A DNA stretch of 64,000 nucleotides, from the NCBI GenBank assembly GCA_015522385.1, contig WAMJ01000033.1, forward strand, positions 16,917-80,916, in the 5' to 3' direction. How positions within the stretch are numbered: the first letter of the stretch is position 1; the number at the start of each line of letters is the position of its first letter. Below the pieces are notes generated by a model. That model searched no databases. It was given only the letters and a program-made list of their open reading frames with translations, and was not told where the DNA came from. Source of the stretch: Candidatus Heimdallarchaeota archaeon (GTDB lineage: Archaea; Asgardarchaeota; Heimdallarchaeia; Heimdallarchaeales; Kariarchaeaceae). A program made the position numbers and the translations under genes. Shown piece after piece: positions 8,788 through 18,772 of this stretch.

Positions 8788-9894
8788 GTGAGTTCATCCG
8801 AGCAAATAGGTACTAAGGGTGATGGAACGGAAATGTTTCAGCAAGATTCTGAAGTTTTTCCCGGATCCCCTAGTAATGCGGAGTCCATGGAAGTAGTTCT
8901 GGAGCTCAGGAACCTGAGAAAGTACTTCCCAATTAAAACTCAAAGTATACTCTTTTCCAAGACCGTCGGGCACATTAAGGCCGTTGATGGTATCGATCTC
9001 CAGCTTTTCCGAGGAGAGGTACTTGGTCTGGTTGGAGAGTCTGGTTGTGGGAAATCCACGCTCTCCAAGATGGTCGTGGGACTAGAAAAACCGACCACTG
9101 GGCAGGTCTGGTTAGGAGAAAGAAATGTGCACGAAGAGACGGACAAGAAGATCAAACTGGACATCACCCGGAATCTTCAGATGGTGTTTCAGGATCCCTA
9201 CAACTCCCTGAACCCCCGGCGGATGGTGAAAGATACACTCATGGAGCCCCTGATGATTCACCAGTTGGAGAAGGACGATCAGTATGGTGCCGTTCTCCGC
9301 ATGCTGAAGAAGGTGGGGCTTGAGGACTACCATGCAATGCGCTACCCCCACGAGTTCTCAGGAGGGCAAAGACAACGTATCGGACTTGCTCGTGCACTCA
9401 TCATGAAGCCTGATGTCATAATTGCTGACGAACCCGTGTCCGCACTTGACGTATCGGTGCAGGCATCCATTCTCAACCTAATGCAGGATCTCCAGAAGGA
9501 GATGAATGTCTCAATAATTTTCATCGCACACGATCTATCGGTGGTCAAGCACGTGTCAAATCGTGTCGCGGTCATGTATCTCGGGAGAATCGTGGAGATT
9601 GGTCCAACTGATGAGGTCTTTGAACGGCCCGCCCATCCATACTCAGTGTCCCTAATCAGCGCGATACCGTTCCCAGATCCTGACATTGAGAAGAAGAAAG
9701 TCATTCTCACAGGTGACGTCCCTTCACCAATCGACCTACCACCAGGATGCAGGTTTGCACCCCGGTGTTACAAGGTTCAACCAAAATGCCATGAGGAGAG
9801 TCCCGTACTAAAGCACATCAGAGGCGAAATCTGGGCAGCATGCCACTATCCGGAGGACGAGGAAGTCATCAAGCTGCACACGGTCAAGGAGTGA
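8788..9894 (+). CDS. dppF: Peptide ABC transporter ATP-binding protein, DppF/OppF-like
   Basis: The protein carries all ABC ATPase motifs: Walker A GESGCGKST, Q-loop QMVFQDPYNSLNP, signature FSGGQRQRIGLARAL, Walker B VIIADEPVSALD and the H-loop AHDLS. The C-terminal oligo_HPY region has AHPYSVSLISAIP and the cysteine pattern GCRFAPRC-KC-AACHY. It powers the permeases by ATP hydrolysis. The frame opens with TTG at 8779; I place the start at GTG 8788 because a TTTAAG box at about 8758-8764 is 26 bases upstream, while ATG 8833 is a good alternative. An internal promoter would let the ATPase part be expressed separately. Confidence 0.93.
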   Translation: MSSSEQIGTKGDGTEMFQQDSEVFPGSPSNAESMEVVLELRNLRKYFPIKTQSILFSKTVGHIKAVDGIDLQLFRGEVLGLVGESGCGKSTLSKMVVGLEKPTTGQVWLGERNVHEETDKKIKLDITRNLQMVFQDPYNSLNPRRMVKDTLMEPLMIHQLEKDDQYGAVLRMLKKVGLEDYHAMRYPHEFSGGQRQRIGLARALIMKPDVIIADEPVSALDVSVQASILNLMQDLQKEMNVSIIFIAHDLSVVKHVSNRVAVMYLGRIVEIGPTDEVFERPAHPYSVSLISAIPFPDPDIEKKKVILTGDVPSPIDLPPGCRFAPRCYKVQPKCHEESPVLKHIRGEIWAACHYPEDEEVIKLHTVKE

Positions 9895-9899
9895 GGAAT

Positions 9900-10895
9900 A
9901 TGTCTGAAAGTATCGAAGTTGTTACCCCCAAATCACCGAATCCTGTTATCACGGGTATAGGTGGATTCTTTTCACATCCGTCACTAGTCTGGTTCTACTT
10001 ACTCTGGGTCAATACTCTCCTAGCAATGATTATCTTCAACATCGCCAGAGTAGGATTTACCCCCGAGGGAATCTTCGGCGGTCCAGAGTATTTTGGTTCA
10101 CTGTTCTGGTATTACGGGCTGAATCAGAACCCAGCGTACATCACCCCCTTCAATCAGGGGATACTATCGTGGATATTCTCGCCCTTCATTGCGATATTCC
10201 TTGGAATTCCCCTCTATGTCTTGATGGAGGCAGGGTGGTCTCCAATAGTTGACTCTAAGATCAAGGATCTTGGGACCAAGGACTATGCTTTCTTCCCTGA
10301 AAATCCATTCGGGTATGATGTCTCCTTCGGAGCCAAGAAATTCAATGTTTTCTTCATTGGAATCGTCTGGTTACCCATTATCATCAGTTCAATCATGCTG
10401 GTGATCTACATGGATAAGACCAAGCGCAGTGTTCACCCCGTGCTCACCTTTGTAATCGGGTTCATCATTGCAATGACCCTCGGTTTGGAGTTTGGTCGCA
10501 TCCAGTCTCCAGACTACTACCTTGATTTCCAGAAGGGATGGGAGAGCTTGACACAGTTCCGGAATCGGTCGATTTTGGTGCAGAATTACGACAGCAGTAA
10601 CTACCATCCAACAGGAATTGGGTTCCTCATGGCATCCTTCCACATCGTAGCAATGATTGTCGGAGTCGTCGTAGCAGCAATTATGGCCATTCCCAAGAAG
10701 TACCGAGAGTTCCAGATCGCAAGTGAAATCAGGGCCGAGAAGAGAAGGCAGACTGGTGGCAATGAGTCCCTCAAGACCCCTCCGTGGATCATCGAGAGAG
10801 AGAAGCGAAAGGAGGAGTTCCTCAAGAAGAAGGAGGAGGAGACCGCTGAGAAAAAAGCCAAGGCTGAAAAAATAGAAATGGAGGCTAAGAAATGA
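9900..10895 (+). CDS. Multi-span membrane protein with charged coiled-coil tail, between the two transporter ATPases
   Basis: The 331-residue product begins at ATG 9900, five bases after the DppF stop; an earlier ATG in the same frame at 9840 lies inside dppF and is rejected. It has about five membrane spans (approx. 27-50, 90-112, 150-175, 180-200, 240-262) and ends in some 60 residues rich in Lys and Glu (REKRKEEFLKKKEEETAEKK), likely a cytoplasmic coiled coil. Its stop overlaps the next ATPase start as ATGA. No family is recognised. The tight coupling to both ATPases suggests a dedicated accessory or third membrane subunit of this importer. Confidence 0.85.
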   Translation: MSESIEVVTPKSPNPVITGIGGFFSHPSLVWFYLLWVNTLLAMIIFNIARVGFTPEGIFGGPEYFGSLFWYYGLNQNPAYITPFNQGILSWIFSPFIAIFLGIPLYVLMEAGWSPIVDSKIKDLGTKDYAFFPENPFGYDVSFGAKKFNVFFIGIVWLPIIISSIMLVIYMDKTKRSVHPVLTFVIGFIIAMTLGLEFGRIQSPDYYLDFQKGWESLTQFRNRSILVQNYDSSNYHPTGIGFLMASFHIVAMIVGVVVAAIMAIPKKYREFQIASEIRAEKRRQTGGNESLKTPPWIIEREKRKEEFLKKKEEETAEKKAKAEKIEMEAKK

Positions 10896-11932
10896 GTCAC
10901 GAGTCAGAAGATAGAATCTTGGATGTCAGGGATATCTACACGTACTTCAGAACTGAAGCAGGCGTGGTGAAGGCACTTGATGGTGTGTCATTCGACATCA
11001 GGTACAATGAGTCCGTAGGTGTTGTAGGAGAGTCAGGTTGTGGGAAGACTGTAACGTCAAGGTCGATTCTCCAGATCCTTCCCAAGAACGGGGAAGTTGT
11101 CGATGGACAGATTCTCTACAAGGGCGTAGATTTACTGGCTCTCACACCCTCTGAGATGAGAACGGTAAGGGGGAAGGAGATTGCTCTTCTCTTCCAAGAT
11201 CCGCTGTCAGCCCTGAACCCAGTCATGAGCATTAGAGAACAGATGATTGATGTCATCATGCTGCACAAGTTCCTCACAGAGGAAGAGGCAGAAGCACTCG
11301 CTGTGGAGATGATGCACGCAGTCGGTATCCCTGAAGCAGATAAGAGGATCTTCGATTATCCGCACCAGTACTCGGGTGGGATGAGGCAGAGGATACTTAT
11401 CGCGAGGGCCCTCGCTCTCCAGCCATCCTTGCTCATTGCTGATGAACCAACGACCGCTCTGGACGTGACAATTCAGGCTCAAGTACTGGACATCATCAAG
11501 AGGATGAGAGAGGAGCACAAGCTCTCCATGATGCTGATAACCCACAACCTAGGAGTTGTAGCTGAGAACACTGACAGGATTCATGTCTTCTATGGGGGAC
11601 GTGTGGTCGAATCGGGACCCACGCGCGAGATCTTCAAGGATCCACACCATCCCTACACCATTGCTCTACTGGAGTCTATCCCCTCGTTCAAGAAGGGGAA
11701 GGGAAGGCTGGCAACAATCCCTGGAAGTGTTCCTCAATTGATAGATCCTCCCAAGGGCTGCAGGTTCCATCCCAGGTGTGCCTATGTTACTGAAATGTGT
11801 AAGAAACGACCTCCTGCAGTGAAGATCAAAACAGATCATTATGTTGCTTGTCACCATGTTGACCGTGTCATCAAACGAGACATAAATGCAGACTACGATC
11901 CCAATCTGGGATACGCGATCGATAACCTTTGA
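10892..11932 (+). CDS. dppD: Peptide ABC transporter ATP-binding protein, DppD/OppD-like
   Basis: The 346-residue protein has Walker [14 protein letters not shown]-loop [12 protein letters not shown], signature [16 protein letters not shown], Walker [15 protein letters not shown] and the [11 protein letters not shown]-loop. The oligo_HPY tail has [13 protein letters not shown] and the cysteines of [15 protein letters not shown] and ACHH. It overlaps the previous gene by four bases (ATGA), showing translational coupling. It forms a heterodimer with the DppF-like ATPase. Its gene order (D after F, with a membrane gene between) differs from the usual bacterial B-C-D-F order. Confidence 0.95.
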   Translation: MSHESEDRILDVRDIYTYFRTEAGVVKALDGVSFDIRYNESVGVVGESGCGKTVTSRSILQILPKNGEVVDGQILYKGVDLLALTPSEMRTVRGKEIALLFQDPLSALNPVMSIREQMIDVIMLHKFLTEEEAEALAVEMMHAVGIPEADKRIFDYPHQYSGGMRQRILIARALALQPSLLIADEPTTALDVTIQAQVLDIIKRMREEHKLSMMLITHNLGVVAENTDRIHVFYGGRVVESGPTREIFKDPHHPYTIALLESIPSFKKGKGRLATIPGSVPQLIDPPKGCRFHPRCAYVTEMCKKRPPAVKIKTDHYVACHHVDRVIKRDINADYDPNLGYAIDNL

Positions 11933-11973
11933 TCAATTAATTCAATTATCCATTCTCAGAATTCACATAACTT

Positions 11974-12489
11974 CTAGTCAATGAATCTCTGCTTCAGGAC
12001 GATCGTTCCTTTCTCCTCATCGTAATCGAGGACATCGGCATTCCTCAAGTCATGGATCGCTTGCCTTACTGCCAGTCCTCCGATTCCTGAGCTCTTTACC
12101 AGTTCATCCATGGTGTACTGATCCTTCCCTCCATGGAGCATAAGTAGCAGTCTGACGTGAGTGCTGGACTCAAATACGTTGTTGACCAGTCCAAGGTAGA
12201 TATCGAGGAGCTCAAGCATGTCGATCTTCTTGTCCTTATCCTTGGACGCTTCCTCAAGCTTGGAGACGGTCTCCTCGAGTTGCCCCTCAATTCGCTTGAT
12301 CTTCTGATCGGCTTCCTCGAACTTCGCTTTCCAACTGTCTCTATCCCTCTCGATTTCCGTAACTGTGGCCTTCAGGGACTCGTATTTCTTGGAATAACCT
12401 TCCAACTCACCCTTTAGATCGTTTTCAAATCTCTCAAACAGGGTCTCTATTTCCTTTTTCGTGCTAGATACTAATTCCTCAACAGACAC
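11974..12489 (-). CDS. Coiled-coil protein with C-terminal winged helix
   Basis: The 171-residue product has a long heptad-like coiled coil (about 10-95, with repeated Glu/Lys and Leu spacing such as IKRIEGQLEETVSKLEEA) followed by a winged-helix-like domain (about 100-171) containing STHVRLLLMLHGGKDQYTMD, a recognition-helix candidate GGLAVRQAIHDLRNADVL and a wing DYDEEKGTIVLKQ. It may be a dimeric DNA-binding or chromatin protein. The GTG start at 12489 has a TATA-like box (CTTAATATACA) about 26 bases upstream, so the message is leaderless. It lies between the transporter and purine genes without obvious link to either. Confidence 0.75.
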   Translation of the reverse strand: MSVEELVSSTKKEIETLFERFENDLKGELEGYSKKYESLKATVTEIERDRDSWKAKFEEADQKIKRIEGQLEETVSKLEEASKDKDKKIDMLELLDIYLGLVNNVFESSTHVRLLLMLHGGKDQYTMDELVKSSGIGGLAVRQAIHDLRNADVLDYDEEKGTIVLKQRFID

Positions 12490-12563
12490 AGGATATCATG
12501 GTGGTGGTGTATATTAAGAGGTTGGTTCAAATTCACGTGAATTCCCAAAAAAATTTTCACAAA

Positions 12564-13967
12564 TTACTTCATCTTTGGAACTTCGTAGTGTGTGGTTCTG
12601 TCATCCATCTCCCCCTTGAGGACGCGCAGGCGGATGGACTTCCCGTTCGGTGTGGGATAGTTCCCATCTATGCATGCGGTGCACAATGACTCGGTCTTCA
12701 GAACGTTCTTGAGCGATTGTATTGAGAGATAGGCCAGAGAGTCCGCGCCGATCATTTCTCTTATTTGCTCGATTGGTGTGTCATTTCTTGCGATCAGTTC
12801 CCTATCCGTCCCAAAGTCAACCCCGTAGTAGCAGGCATAGCGCTGTGGTGGGCACGTAATTGCAACATGAACCTCCTTTGCTCCTCTCTCCTTGAGGATT
12901 TTAATGAGGAACATGGTGGTGAATCCCCTGACGATGCTGTCGTCAACGATGAGAAGTCTCTTTCCACGGATGAAGCGATCAACGAAGAGATACTTTGACT
13001 TGGCTGCACGTTCCCGCTCGTCGAGTCCGGGCATGATGAATGTCCTCATAGAACTCCTGTTCTTCATTATTGCCTCTCGTAGCGGTATATCAAGCTTTTC
13101 ACTTAGGGTTTCACAAGCTGCCTTTGATGTATCTGGGACTGGAACTATGTAGTCAACATCGATTCCCTTGAGCTCTGATGCGAGTTCTGCCCCCAATTGC
13201 AAACGGGTAGCGTAGACGTTTCTGCCCTCTAGATCGGAGACAGAGGATGCAAAATACACGTACTCAAAGAAGCAGTGGGAGATATTCTCGGGCACGACCA
13301 GTTGTTTCCTTGTCACCTTCAACTCTGGCGTGACCAGTATCATTTCTCCAGGTTTAACATCCTCTATTACATCCACACCTGCCTGCTGAAGACAGATGCT
13401 CTCGGAAGCGAATACCGCATGGGTACTGCTCTTCCCGAAGACAAGGGGCCTGATGGCTCTGGAGTCACGGAAGCAGAACAGGTCATTACCAAGAATTCCT
13501 ACGATTGAGTACGCCCCGTCGAGGATTCTGCTGATTGCTGTGAGTCCTAGCTCCAGCGATCCCTCCTCATCGATCTTCTGGCCAAGGAGCTCTGTGATCA
13601 GCTCCGCATCACTCTGAAATTTCTTCTCCGATATCTCTGCCATGTTCGTAATGTTACCGTTATGGGCTAGCGAGAGAGTTCCGTATTTGGTCTGATAGGA
13701 AAAAGGTTGTGCAAACTTGTCCTTGGGCACGTGCCCCCTCCTGTTTCCAAGGGTGGGGTATCGTGTGCTCCCGATGACACAAAGGGCAAGTTCGTCATCG
13801 ATTTCAATAGTCGCTGGTGGCCCCTTGGCCTTTGATCTCTTCTGGACCTTATAGCTGTCCACCCACACTAATCCACTTGCATCCTGTCCACGATGGACAA
13901 GCAGTTGCAGCAAGCTTTTTGCTGCAGCCAGTTGAATCTCTCCTTGGATTCCCAATACGCCACACAC
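12564..13967 (-). CDS. purF: Amidophosphoribosyltransferase PurF (iron-sulfur type)
   Basis: PurF makes phosphoribosylamine from PRPP and glutamine, the first step of purine synthesis. The GTG start at 13967 is followed directly by Cys2, the glutaminase nucleophile exposed after Met removal (CGVLGIQGE), with HRGQDASG next. The PRPP-binding loop is LLIVDDSIVRGFTT near residues 338-351; it has one more residue (F) between RG and TT than the usual RGTT. Cysteines at about 232 and about 380 plus the C-terminal CTACIDG pair match the 4Fe-4S form of the enzyme. It is separated from purN by 53 bases with an AT-rich box near 14003, so it has its own promoter. Confidence 0.96.
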   Translation of the reverse strand: MCGVLGIQGEIQLAAAKSLLQLLVHRGQDASGLVWVDSYKVQKRSKAKGPPATIEIDDELALCVIGSTRYPTLGNRRGHVPKDKFAQPFSYQTKYGTLSLAHNGNITNMAEISEKKFQSDAELITELLGQKIDEEGSLELGLTAISRILDGAYSIVGILGNDLFCFRDSRAIRPLVFGKSSTHAVFASESICLQQAGVDVIEDVKPGEMILVTPELKVTRKQLVVPENISHCFFEYVYFASSVSDLEGRNVYATRLQLGAELASELKGIDVDYIVPVPDTSKAACETLSEKLDIPLREAIMKNRSSMRTFIMPGLDERERAAKSKYLFVDRFIRGKRLLIVDDSIVRGFTTMFLIKILKERGAKEVHVAITCPPQRYACYYGVDFGTDRELIARNDTPIEQIREMIGADSLAYLSIQSLKNVLKTESLCTACIDGNYPTPNGKSIRLRVLKGEMDDRTTHYEVPKMK

Positions 13968-14020
13968 AGTGCTCTTCGAGCTCGGTATAGATCAGGTTCA
14001 AATAAAATTTTAGGTGGGTC

Positions 14021-14590
14021 TCACAATTTTATCCTACCCGAGGCTATGGCAGAGAGTACTCTTGGATAGAGTACATGCTCTTTTTCGAGAATCCTCTCTG
14101 ACAGTGATTCCTCGTCGTCACTCGCCAGAACCTCGACCATCTCCTGATCAAGGATTCGTCCTCCATCGACCACGGGGTTGACTACGTGCACTGTGCAACC
14201 CGAGTACTTTACGCCAGCTTCGATCGCCTGCCTCTGTGCATGAAGTCCCGGGAATGAGGGGAGAAGGCTAGGGTGGATGTTCACTATCGGGACACCTACC
14301 CTCTGGATGAAGTCCTCCGACAGGATCTTCATGTATCCTGCGAGGGCGATCAAGGAAAAGTCGAGAGATTGGAGTTCGGAGAGTACATAATCCTCATGCT
14401 CTTTCCTGTTCCGTCCGTGGTCTTCAACCACAATTACTTTGTGCCCGAATTCCCGTGCGAGCTCTATCATCGGCGCCGTGCTTCTGTTCACCACCACTGC
14501 CTCGATCTCAATACCCTCCGCTCGTTCCACAATTGCACGGTAGTTGCTCCCCCTTCCAGATCCAAAGACAAGAATTCTCATCGCTCTCAC
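14021..14590 (-). CDS. purN: Phosphoribosylglycinamide formyltransferase PurN
   Basis: PurN transfers a formyl group from 10-formyltetrahydrofolate to GAR. The 189-residue protein shows the family motifs [12 protein letters not shown] near the N-terminus, [14 protein letters not shown] with [17 protein letters not shown] (catalytic His and Asn region, about 103-128), and [19 protein letters not shown]. The GTG at 14590 overlaps the purEM stop as GTGA, which points to coupled translation; an ATG nine bases later (14581) is possible. Its presence implies folate-dependent one-carbon transfer in this organism. Confidence 0.95.
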   Translation of the reverse strand: MRAMRILVFGSGRGSNYRAIVERAEGIEIEAVVVNRSTAPMIELAREFGHKVIVVEDHGRNRKEHEDYVLSELQSLDFSLIALAGYMKILSEDFIQRVGVPIVNIHPSLLPSFPGLHAQRQAIEAGVKYSGCTVHVVNPVVDGGRILDQEMVEVLASDDEESLSERILEKEHVLYPRVLSAIASGRIKL

Positions 14591-15957
14591 CTAATGCTCA
14601 TACCCGAGATAGTCACGTCGTCTCCCTCTTCTACCCTTCCAATCTCATAGCTCGGATAGAACTGATTGAGGATATCTAGAGTCTTTTCAAGCTCTGTAGG
14701 TCTGACGATGACGACGTAGCCTATCCCCATGTTAAAGGTCCTGTACATCTCCCGATCGTCTATACCCTTGCCCATTCTTACGAATAGATCCGGTATCTCC
14801 CATCTCTTCAGATTGTAGTGCCACTTCCCCAGTCTCAAGAGGTTGGTAAAGCCACCTCCAGTTATATGTGCCATCCCTGTAATTTCTATTTCACTATCAA
14901 GAAGTTTCTTGATCGCCTTGACATATATTCTAGTAGGTCTAAGTAGCTCCTTTCTCGTCTCGGGATCAAGGTTAAGTTTCCGGGCAAGGGTGAGACCGTT
15001 CGAGTGCACTCCAGAGGACTCTATCCCAACCATGATATCCCCTGCTTGTATGAGACTACCTGTGACCATCTTATCTGCTTTCTGTATACCCAGAGCAGTT
15101 CCCGCAATGTCGAAACCAATACGTATTCCCTTGATCACCTCTGTCATGACAGCTGTCTCCCCACCGACAAGTGGGATCTCGGACTGCACACATCCCTCGA
15201 CCAGCCCCTCAACAAGATCTTTGATCAACTCTTTATCCTGCTTCTCAACCGCAATGTAGTCCACAAAAGCCATGGGTATGGAGCCCGTGGCCACAAGATC
15301 ATTCACATTCATTGCCACACAGTCGATCCCTACAGTTTTGTAGTTCTCGAATTCCTGTGCAAGAAGCACCTTGGTTCCTACACCGTCTGTTGCGAGGGAT
15401 ATAATCTCTTCACCGTGTCTGATTCCACCTGCGAAGTGTCCTTGGGGGAGTTCACCAGTGACGTGACTCCTGCGAATGATGGACAGAATTTCAGAAACAG
15501 TCTGCTCCTCTTCTTCCCGGTCTACCCCAACTTCAGCGTAGCTCACAGGTTCAGTGTTCTTTTTTTTTACCCCAATGATCCTCGCTGCCAAGTGAGCGGC
15601 ATTTGCCCCATTGTTAATGCCAACAGTTGCCACTGGGACTCCCTTAGGCATCTGTACGATGGAGAGGAGGGCGTCGAGACCACCGAGGGCCGAGTTGACT
15701 GGGACTCCAATCACTGGCTGATCAACCTTGGAAGCCACTACACCTGGTAGGGCAGCAGACAATCCTGCTATGCAAATGAATACTTTAGTCTCCGAATTTT
15801 CCTTCAGAATACGGTCTAATTGGTCTGGATTGCGGTGGGCGGAGGCTACAAACTCACCGTAGGATATTGAGTACTCGTCGAGAACATCAGTTACCTTCTT
15901 GACAATTTCGTGATCCGACTTGGATCCTGCTAGTACAATTACGCTGGGTACAGGCAC
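14587..15957 (-). CDS. purEM: PurE-PurM fusion: N5-CAIR mutase/AIR carboxylase joined to AIR synthase
   Basis: Residues about 5-130 are Pur[48 protein letters not shown] and [15 protein letters not shown]. Residues about 138-456 are Pur[56 protein letters not shown] and LVGGETAVM. They form one continuous frame without a stop, so one polypeptide carries both the ring-closing and the following carboxylation step. The open frame extends to 16110 inside purL, but I place the start at GTG 15957, just before the PurE fold and 43 bases after the purL stop. The SAHR motif is of the bacterial type, yet no purK is present in the window. Confidence 0.93.
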   Translation of the reverse strand: MPVPSVIVLAGSKSDHEIVKKVTDVLDEYSISYGEFVASAHRNPDQLDRILKENSETKVFICIAGLSAALPGVVASKVDQPVIGVPVNSALGGLDALLSIVQMPKGVPVATVGINNGANAAHLAARIIGVKKKNTEPVSYAEVGVDREEEEQTVSEILSIIRRSHVTGELPQGHFAGGIRHGEEIISLATDGVGTKVLLAQEFENYKTVGIDCVAMNVNDLVATGSIPMAFVDYIAVEKQDKELIKDLVEGLVEGCVQSEIPLVGGETAVMTEVIKGIRIGFDIAGTALGIQKADKMVTGSLIQAGDIMVGIESSGVHSNGLTLARKLNLDPETRKELLRPTRIYVKAIKKLLDSEIEITGMAHITGGGFTNLLRLGKWHYNLKRWEIPDLFVRMGKGIDDREMYRTFNMGIGYVVIVRPTELEKTLDILNQFYPSYEIGRVEEGDDVTISGMSIR

Positions 15958-16000
15958 TGTGGTGCGGGAAGATTCGCAAATTAAGAATATTGTGGTGAAC

Positions 16001-18115
16001 TCAGATTTCCAGCGCTTGGTTGACAGGGTTCTCCCATATCTCCCGAAGCTGGTTGAGGGGGTACTCCTTCCCGAATATGAAGATTCGGTCCTTGGTGACC
16101 TCAGCCACAACCTCTGCAGGAATATTGGTCTCCTTCAGTCTCTCCAATGTGGTCTCAAGGATATTAATTGGGACTTGGATCAGGTAGCGGGGTGAGTTCT
16201 CTCCCCAGAGGAATTCGATGGAAGTATCCTCTGTCTTCACTCTTAACCCTACGCCACTTCTTATTGCCCATTTAGCGAGAGTGGTGACAAGCCCTCCACG
16301 TCCCACATCTGTTGCAGCCAGATAATTCGATCCGATAAGTTCCTCGAGGAGTTTCTGCTCAAGCTCGAATTGCACACGCATCTTACCCCCTGTACCACCA
16401 AACATGCGGTGGAACTGACTACCAGCCATGAAGTCTGGCGAAACTCCAATCTGCACGACTGCTGATTCGTCAGGATGGAGGATATCTGGAATCGGTTCTC
16501 CCTCCTCCACCAGCCCAATGATTCCGACGAATGGTGAAGGAAGTATCCTCTGGCGTTTCCCGTCTAGGTCTGCTTCATTGTATAAACTGACATTTCCCCC
16601 GACAACTGGGATCTCCAATTTGTGGGAGACATCAGCGACTCCCCTTATTGCATCAACAAACTGCCTGTACGAGTCTTTCTTCTCTGGATTTCCTGCATTG
16701 AGACTATCCACCATACCTATGGGTAGAGCCCCCCTGCACACGACAGATCTCACAATCTGAAGTGTGGCAAGGGCACTTCCTAACATTGGATTACGTGAGA
16801 CAAGGTATGAGTTTGTGCCTGCTGCTATGGCCAAATACTTTCCGTTGGGGAGGACAATAACTCCTGCATCTCCCCCCGGAGGGATGACGGTATTTCCTTG
16901 AACGTGTTGATCGTACTGCTGAAAAACGGGTCGCTTGGATGCTATGTTTATGTCAGAGAGCATGGCAACTAGGTAGTCAGTCTCGACAACTGGTCTGTCA
17001 TCCGTTTCAATCTGAAGCTCACCCTGCTCACGAACTGGTTCCGGGAATCCATTTATTGTGAAGTCAATTGGGATGTCAGCAACCACTTCGCCCCTGTACT
17101 CTGCATAAAATTTTCCACCTTCTGTGACCCTACCAACTACTGCCCAAGCCAACTCCTTGGATTCAATAATTCTCAAGGCCTCCTGAAGGTTATCTTCAGG
17201 GAGCACAGCTAGCATTCTCTCCTGTGATTCCGAGACAAGGATTTCCCATCCCTGCATCCCCTCCTCCCTAAGAGGAACCTTGATTAGCTCTAGCTTGACT
17301 CCCGTCCCTCCTTTCTCGGCCATCTCGGCAGCTGCGCAGGCAAGACCACCTCCTCCGAGATCCTGAAGTCCATGGAGAAGATCCAAATCACGTAGCTCCA
17401 GAACCGCGTCTATCAGCAGTTTCTCGGTGAGTGGATCCCCGATCTGAACTGATCCCCTTGACTCCTGCTGTGTATCGTCGAGTTCTTCCGATGCGAAGGT
17501 CACACCACCGATCCCGTCCCTTCCTGTCGATGATCCAAAGAGGAGTAGAAGGTCACCCGGTTCATTGGCAACCGACCTGATGATTTTGTCCTGCTTAGCA
17601 ACCCCCACACACATGGCATTGACAAGAGGGTTCGAGGCAAACTCTTCGGCGAATTCTAGATCTCCTCCGAGGTTAGGCACACCTACACAGTTGCCATAGG
17701 ACGATATGCCCAAGACCACTTGGTCAAGCAGGAGCTTTTGATGGGGGCTGTCTGGGAAACCGAATCTTAGGCAGTCAAGGACAGCGACTGGTCTGCATCC
17801 TTGGGAGACGATATCCCTGATGATACCCCCAACCCCGGTGGCTGCGCCGTTGAACGGATCGACAGCAGATGGGTGATTATGGCTTTCCAGTCCTATCCCA
17901 ACGACATAACCATCCCCCACATCGAGAAGGCCAGCTCCTTCTCCGATACCCAATTTGACCCGTTCGCTCTCTGTCATAAACAGGTTAAACCATCGCTTTG
18001 AGCTCTTGTAGGAGCAGTGTTCTGACCAGAGTGCATCTATCATCGCCATCTCACCCGGAGTGGGTTTTCTCCCCAGCTCTTTCAGGATGACCTGTTCCTC
18101 TTCGGCCGTCGCCAT
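16001..18115 (-). CDS. purL: Phosphoribosylformylglycinamidine synthase subunit PurL (small type)
   Basis: This 704-residue protein is the synthetase subunit of the three-part FGAM synthase, working with PurQ (glutaminase) and PurS. Motifs include [18 protein letters not shown] at the N-terminus, [64 protein letters not shown] and, in the second half, [11 protein letters not shown] and [10 protein letters not shown]. The ATG overlaps the purQ stop as TGATG. The length fits the archaeal and Bacillus small PurL. Confidence 0.97.
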   Translation of the reverse strand: MATAEEEQVILKELGRKPTPGEMAMIDALWSEHCSYKSSKRWFNLFMTESERVKLGIGEGAGLLDVGDGYVVGIGLESHNHPSAVDPFNGAATGVGGIIRDIVSQGCRPVAVLDCLRFGFPDSPHQKLLLDQVVLGISSYGNCVGVPNLGGDLEFAEEFASNPLVNAMCVGVAKQDKIIRSVANEPGDLLLLFGSSTGRDGIGGVTFASEELDDTQQESRGSVQIGDPLTEKLLIDAVLELRDLDLLHGLQDLGGGGLACAAAEMAEKGGTGVKLELIKVPLREEGMQGWEILVSESQERMLAVLPEDNLQEALRIIESKELAWAVVGRVTEGGKFYAEYRGEVVADIPIDFTINGFPEPVREQGELQIETDDRPVVETDYLVAMLSDINIASKRPVFQQYDQHVQGNTVIPPGGDAGVIVLPNGKYLAIAAGTNSYLVSRNPMLGSALATLQIVRSVVCRGALPIGMVDSLNAGNPEKKDSYRQFVDAIRGVADVSHKLEIPVVGGNVSLYNEADLDGKRQRILPSPFVGIIGLVEEGEPIPDILHPDESAVVQIGVSPDFMAGSQFHRMFGGTGGKMRVQFELEQKLLEELIGSNYLAATDVGRGGLVTTLAKWAIRSGVGLRVKTEDTSIEFLWGENSPRYLIQVPINILETTLERLKETNIPAEVVAEVTKDRIFIFGKEYPLNQLREIWENPVNQALEI

Positions 18116-18768
18116 CAGCTGTGTACCTCCTTGAGGAAGGCCTGAATGATCTTACGACCATCTGTTGAGCCTTGGTGTTTGAAGCAGCTTCTCTCGGGAT
18201 GAGGCATCATTCCCACCATCCTTCCATCACTTGACGAGAGACCTGCAATGTTATCCATTGACCCGTTGGGATTAGCCCTAGGGGTAGCATCCCCATCTCT
18301 TGTTGAGTACTTAGCCACGATATTTTCCGGTGTACTCTCGCTCCAGAAGTTCCCCTCGAAATGTGCAATGGGGATCCTCAGGGTTGAGCCTTGGAGCTCA
18401 TTGAGGTAGCTGTCGTTCTCCGTGATTGTCATATAGATCCACTTGCAGACGAATCTGGTAGTGGTATTAGGAAGTAGAGCCCCCTCAATCAGATTCGCTT
18501 CAGTCAGTATCTGGAACCCGTTACAGGCTCCGAGAACAGGTCTACCACTACGACTGATGTCCTTCATTATACGGGAAGCACCCGCTATCGCCCCAGCCCT
18601 TAGGACGTCTCCATAAGAAAATCCACCTGCTAACCATATACCGTCAAGATCATCGATTTGCTGGTTGTGCTCCACGATTTTTGCTTCTACACCAAAGGAC
18701 TGTAACGCTCTCACTGTCTCCCACTCGTTGTTTGTTCCCGGGAACCTGATTACTCCGATTGTTGGCAC
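18115..18768 (-). CDS. purQ: Phosphoribosylformylglycinamidine synthase glutaminase subunit PurQ
   Basis: The 217-residue class I glutamine amidotransferase supplies ammonia to PurL. It has IGVIRFPGTNNEWE at the N-terminus, the oxyanion GGFSYGDVLRAGAIA stretch, the nucleophile elbow LGACNGFQIL (Cys near residue 80) and the C-terminal MPHPERS with catalytic His and Glu. The GTG start has an AGGTGAG ribosome site six bases upstream that overlaps the end of purCS, four bases away. Translational coupling with both neighbours is likely. Confidence 0.97.
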   Translation of the reverse strand: MPTIGVIRFPGTNNEWETVRALQSFGVEAKIVEHNQQIDDLDGIWLAGGFSYGDVLRAGAIAGASRIMKDISRSGRPVLGACNGFQILTEANLIEGALLPNTTTRFVCKWIYMTITENDSYLNELQGSTLRIPIAHFEGNFWSESTPENIVAKYSTRDGDATPRANPNGSMDNIAGLSSSDGRMVGMMPHPERSCFKHQGSTDGRKIIQAFLKEVHS

Positions 18769-18772
18769 AGTC

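Noticed and set aside
9840..9899. Earlier ATG for the five-span membrane protein
   Set aside because: It lies inside the dppF coding region in another frame; ATG 9900 directly after dppF is a normal coupled start.
15004..15750. Long plus-strand frame of 248 codons
   Set aside because: It lies opposite the well-supported PurE-PurM frame and has no recognisable protein character.
15958..16110. Extended PurE-PurM frame into purL
   Set aside because: The added 51 residues are not PurE-like and would overlap purL by 110 bases.
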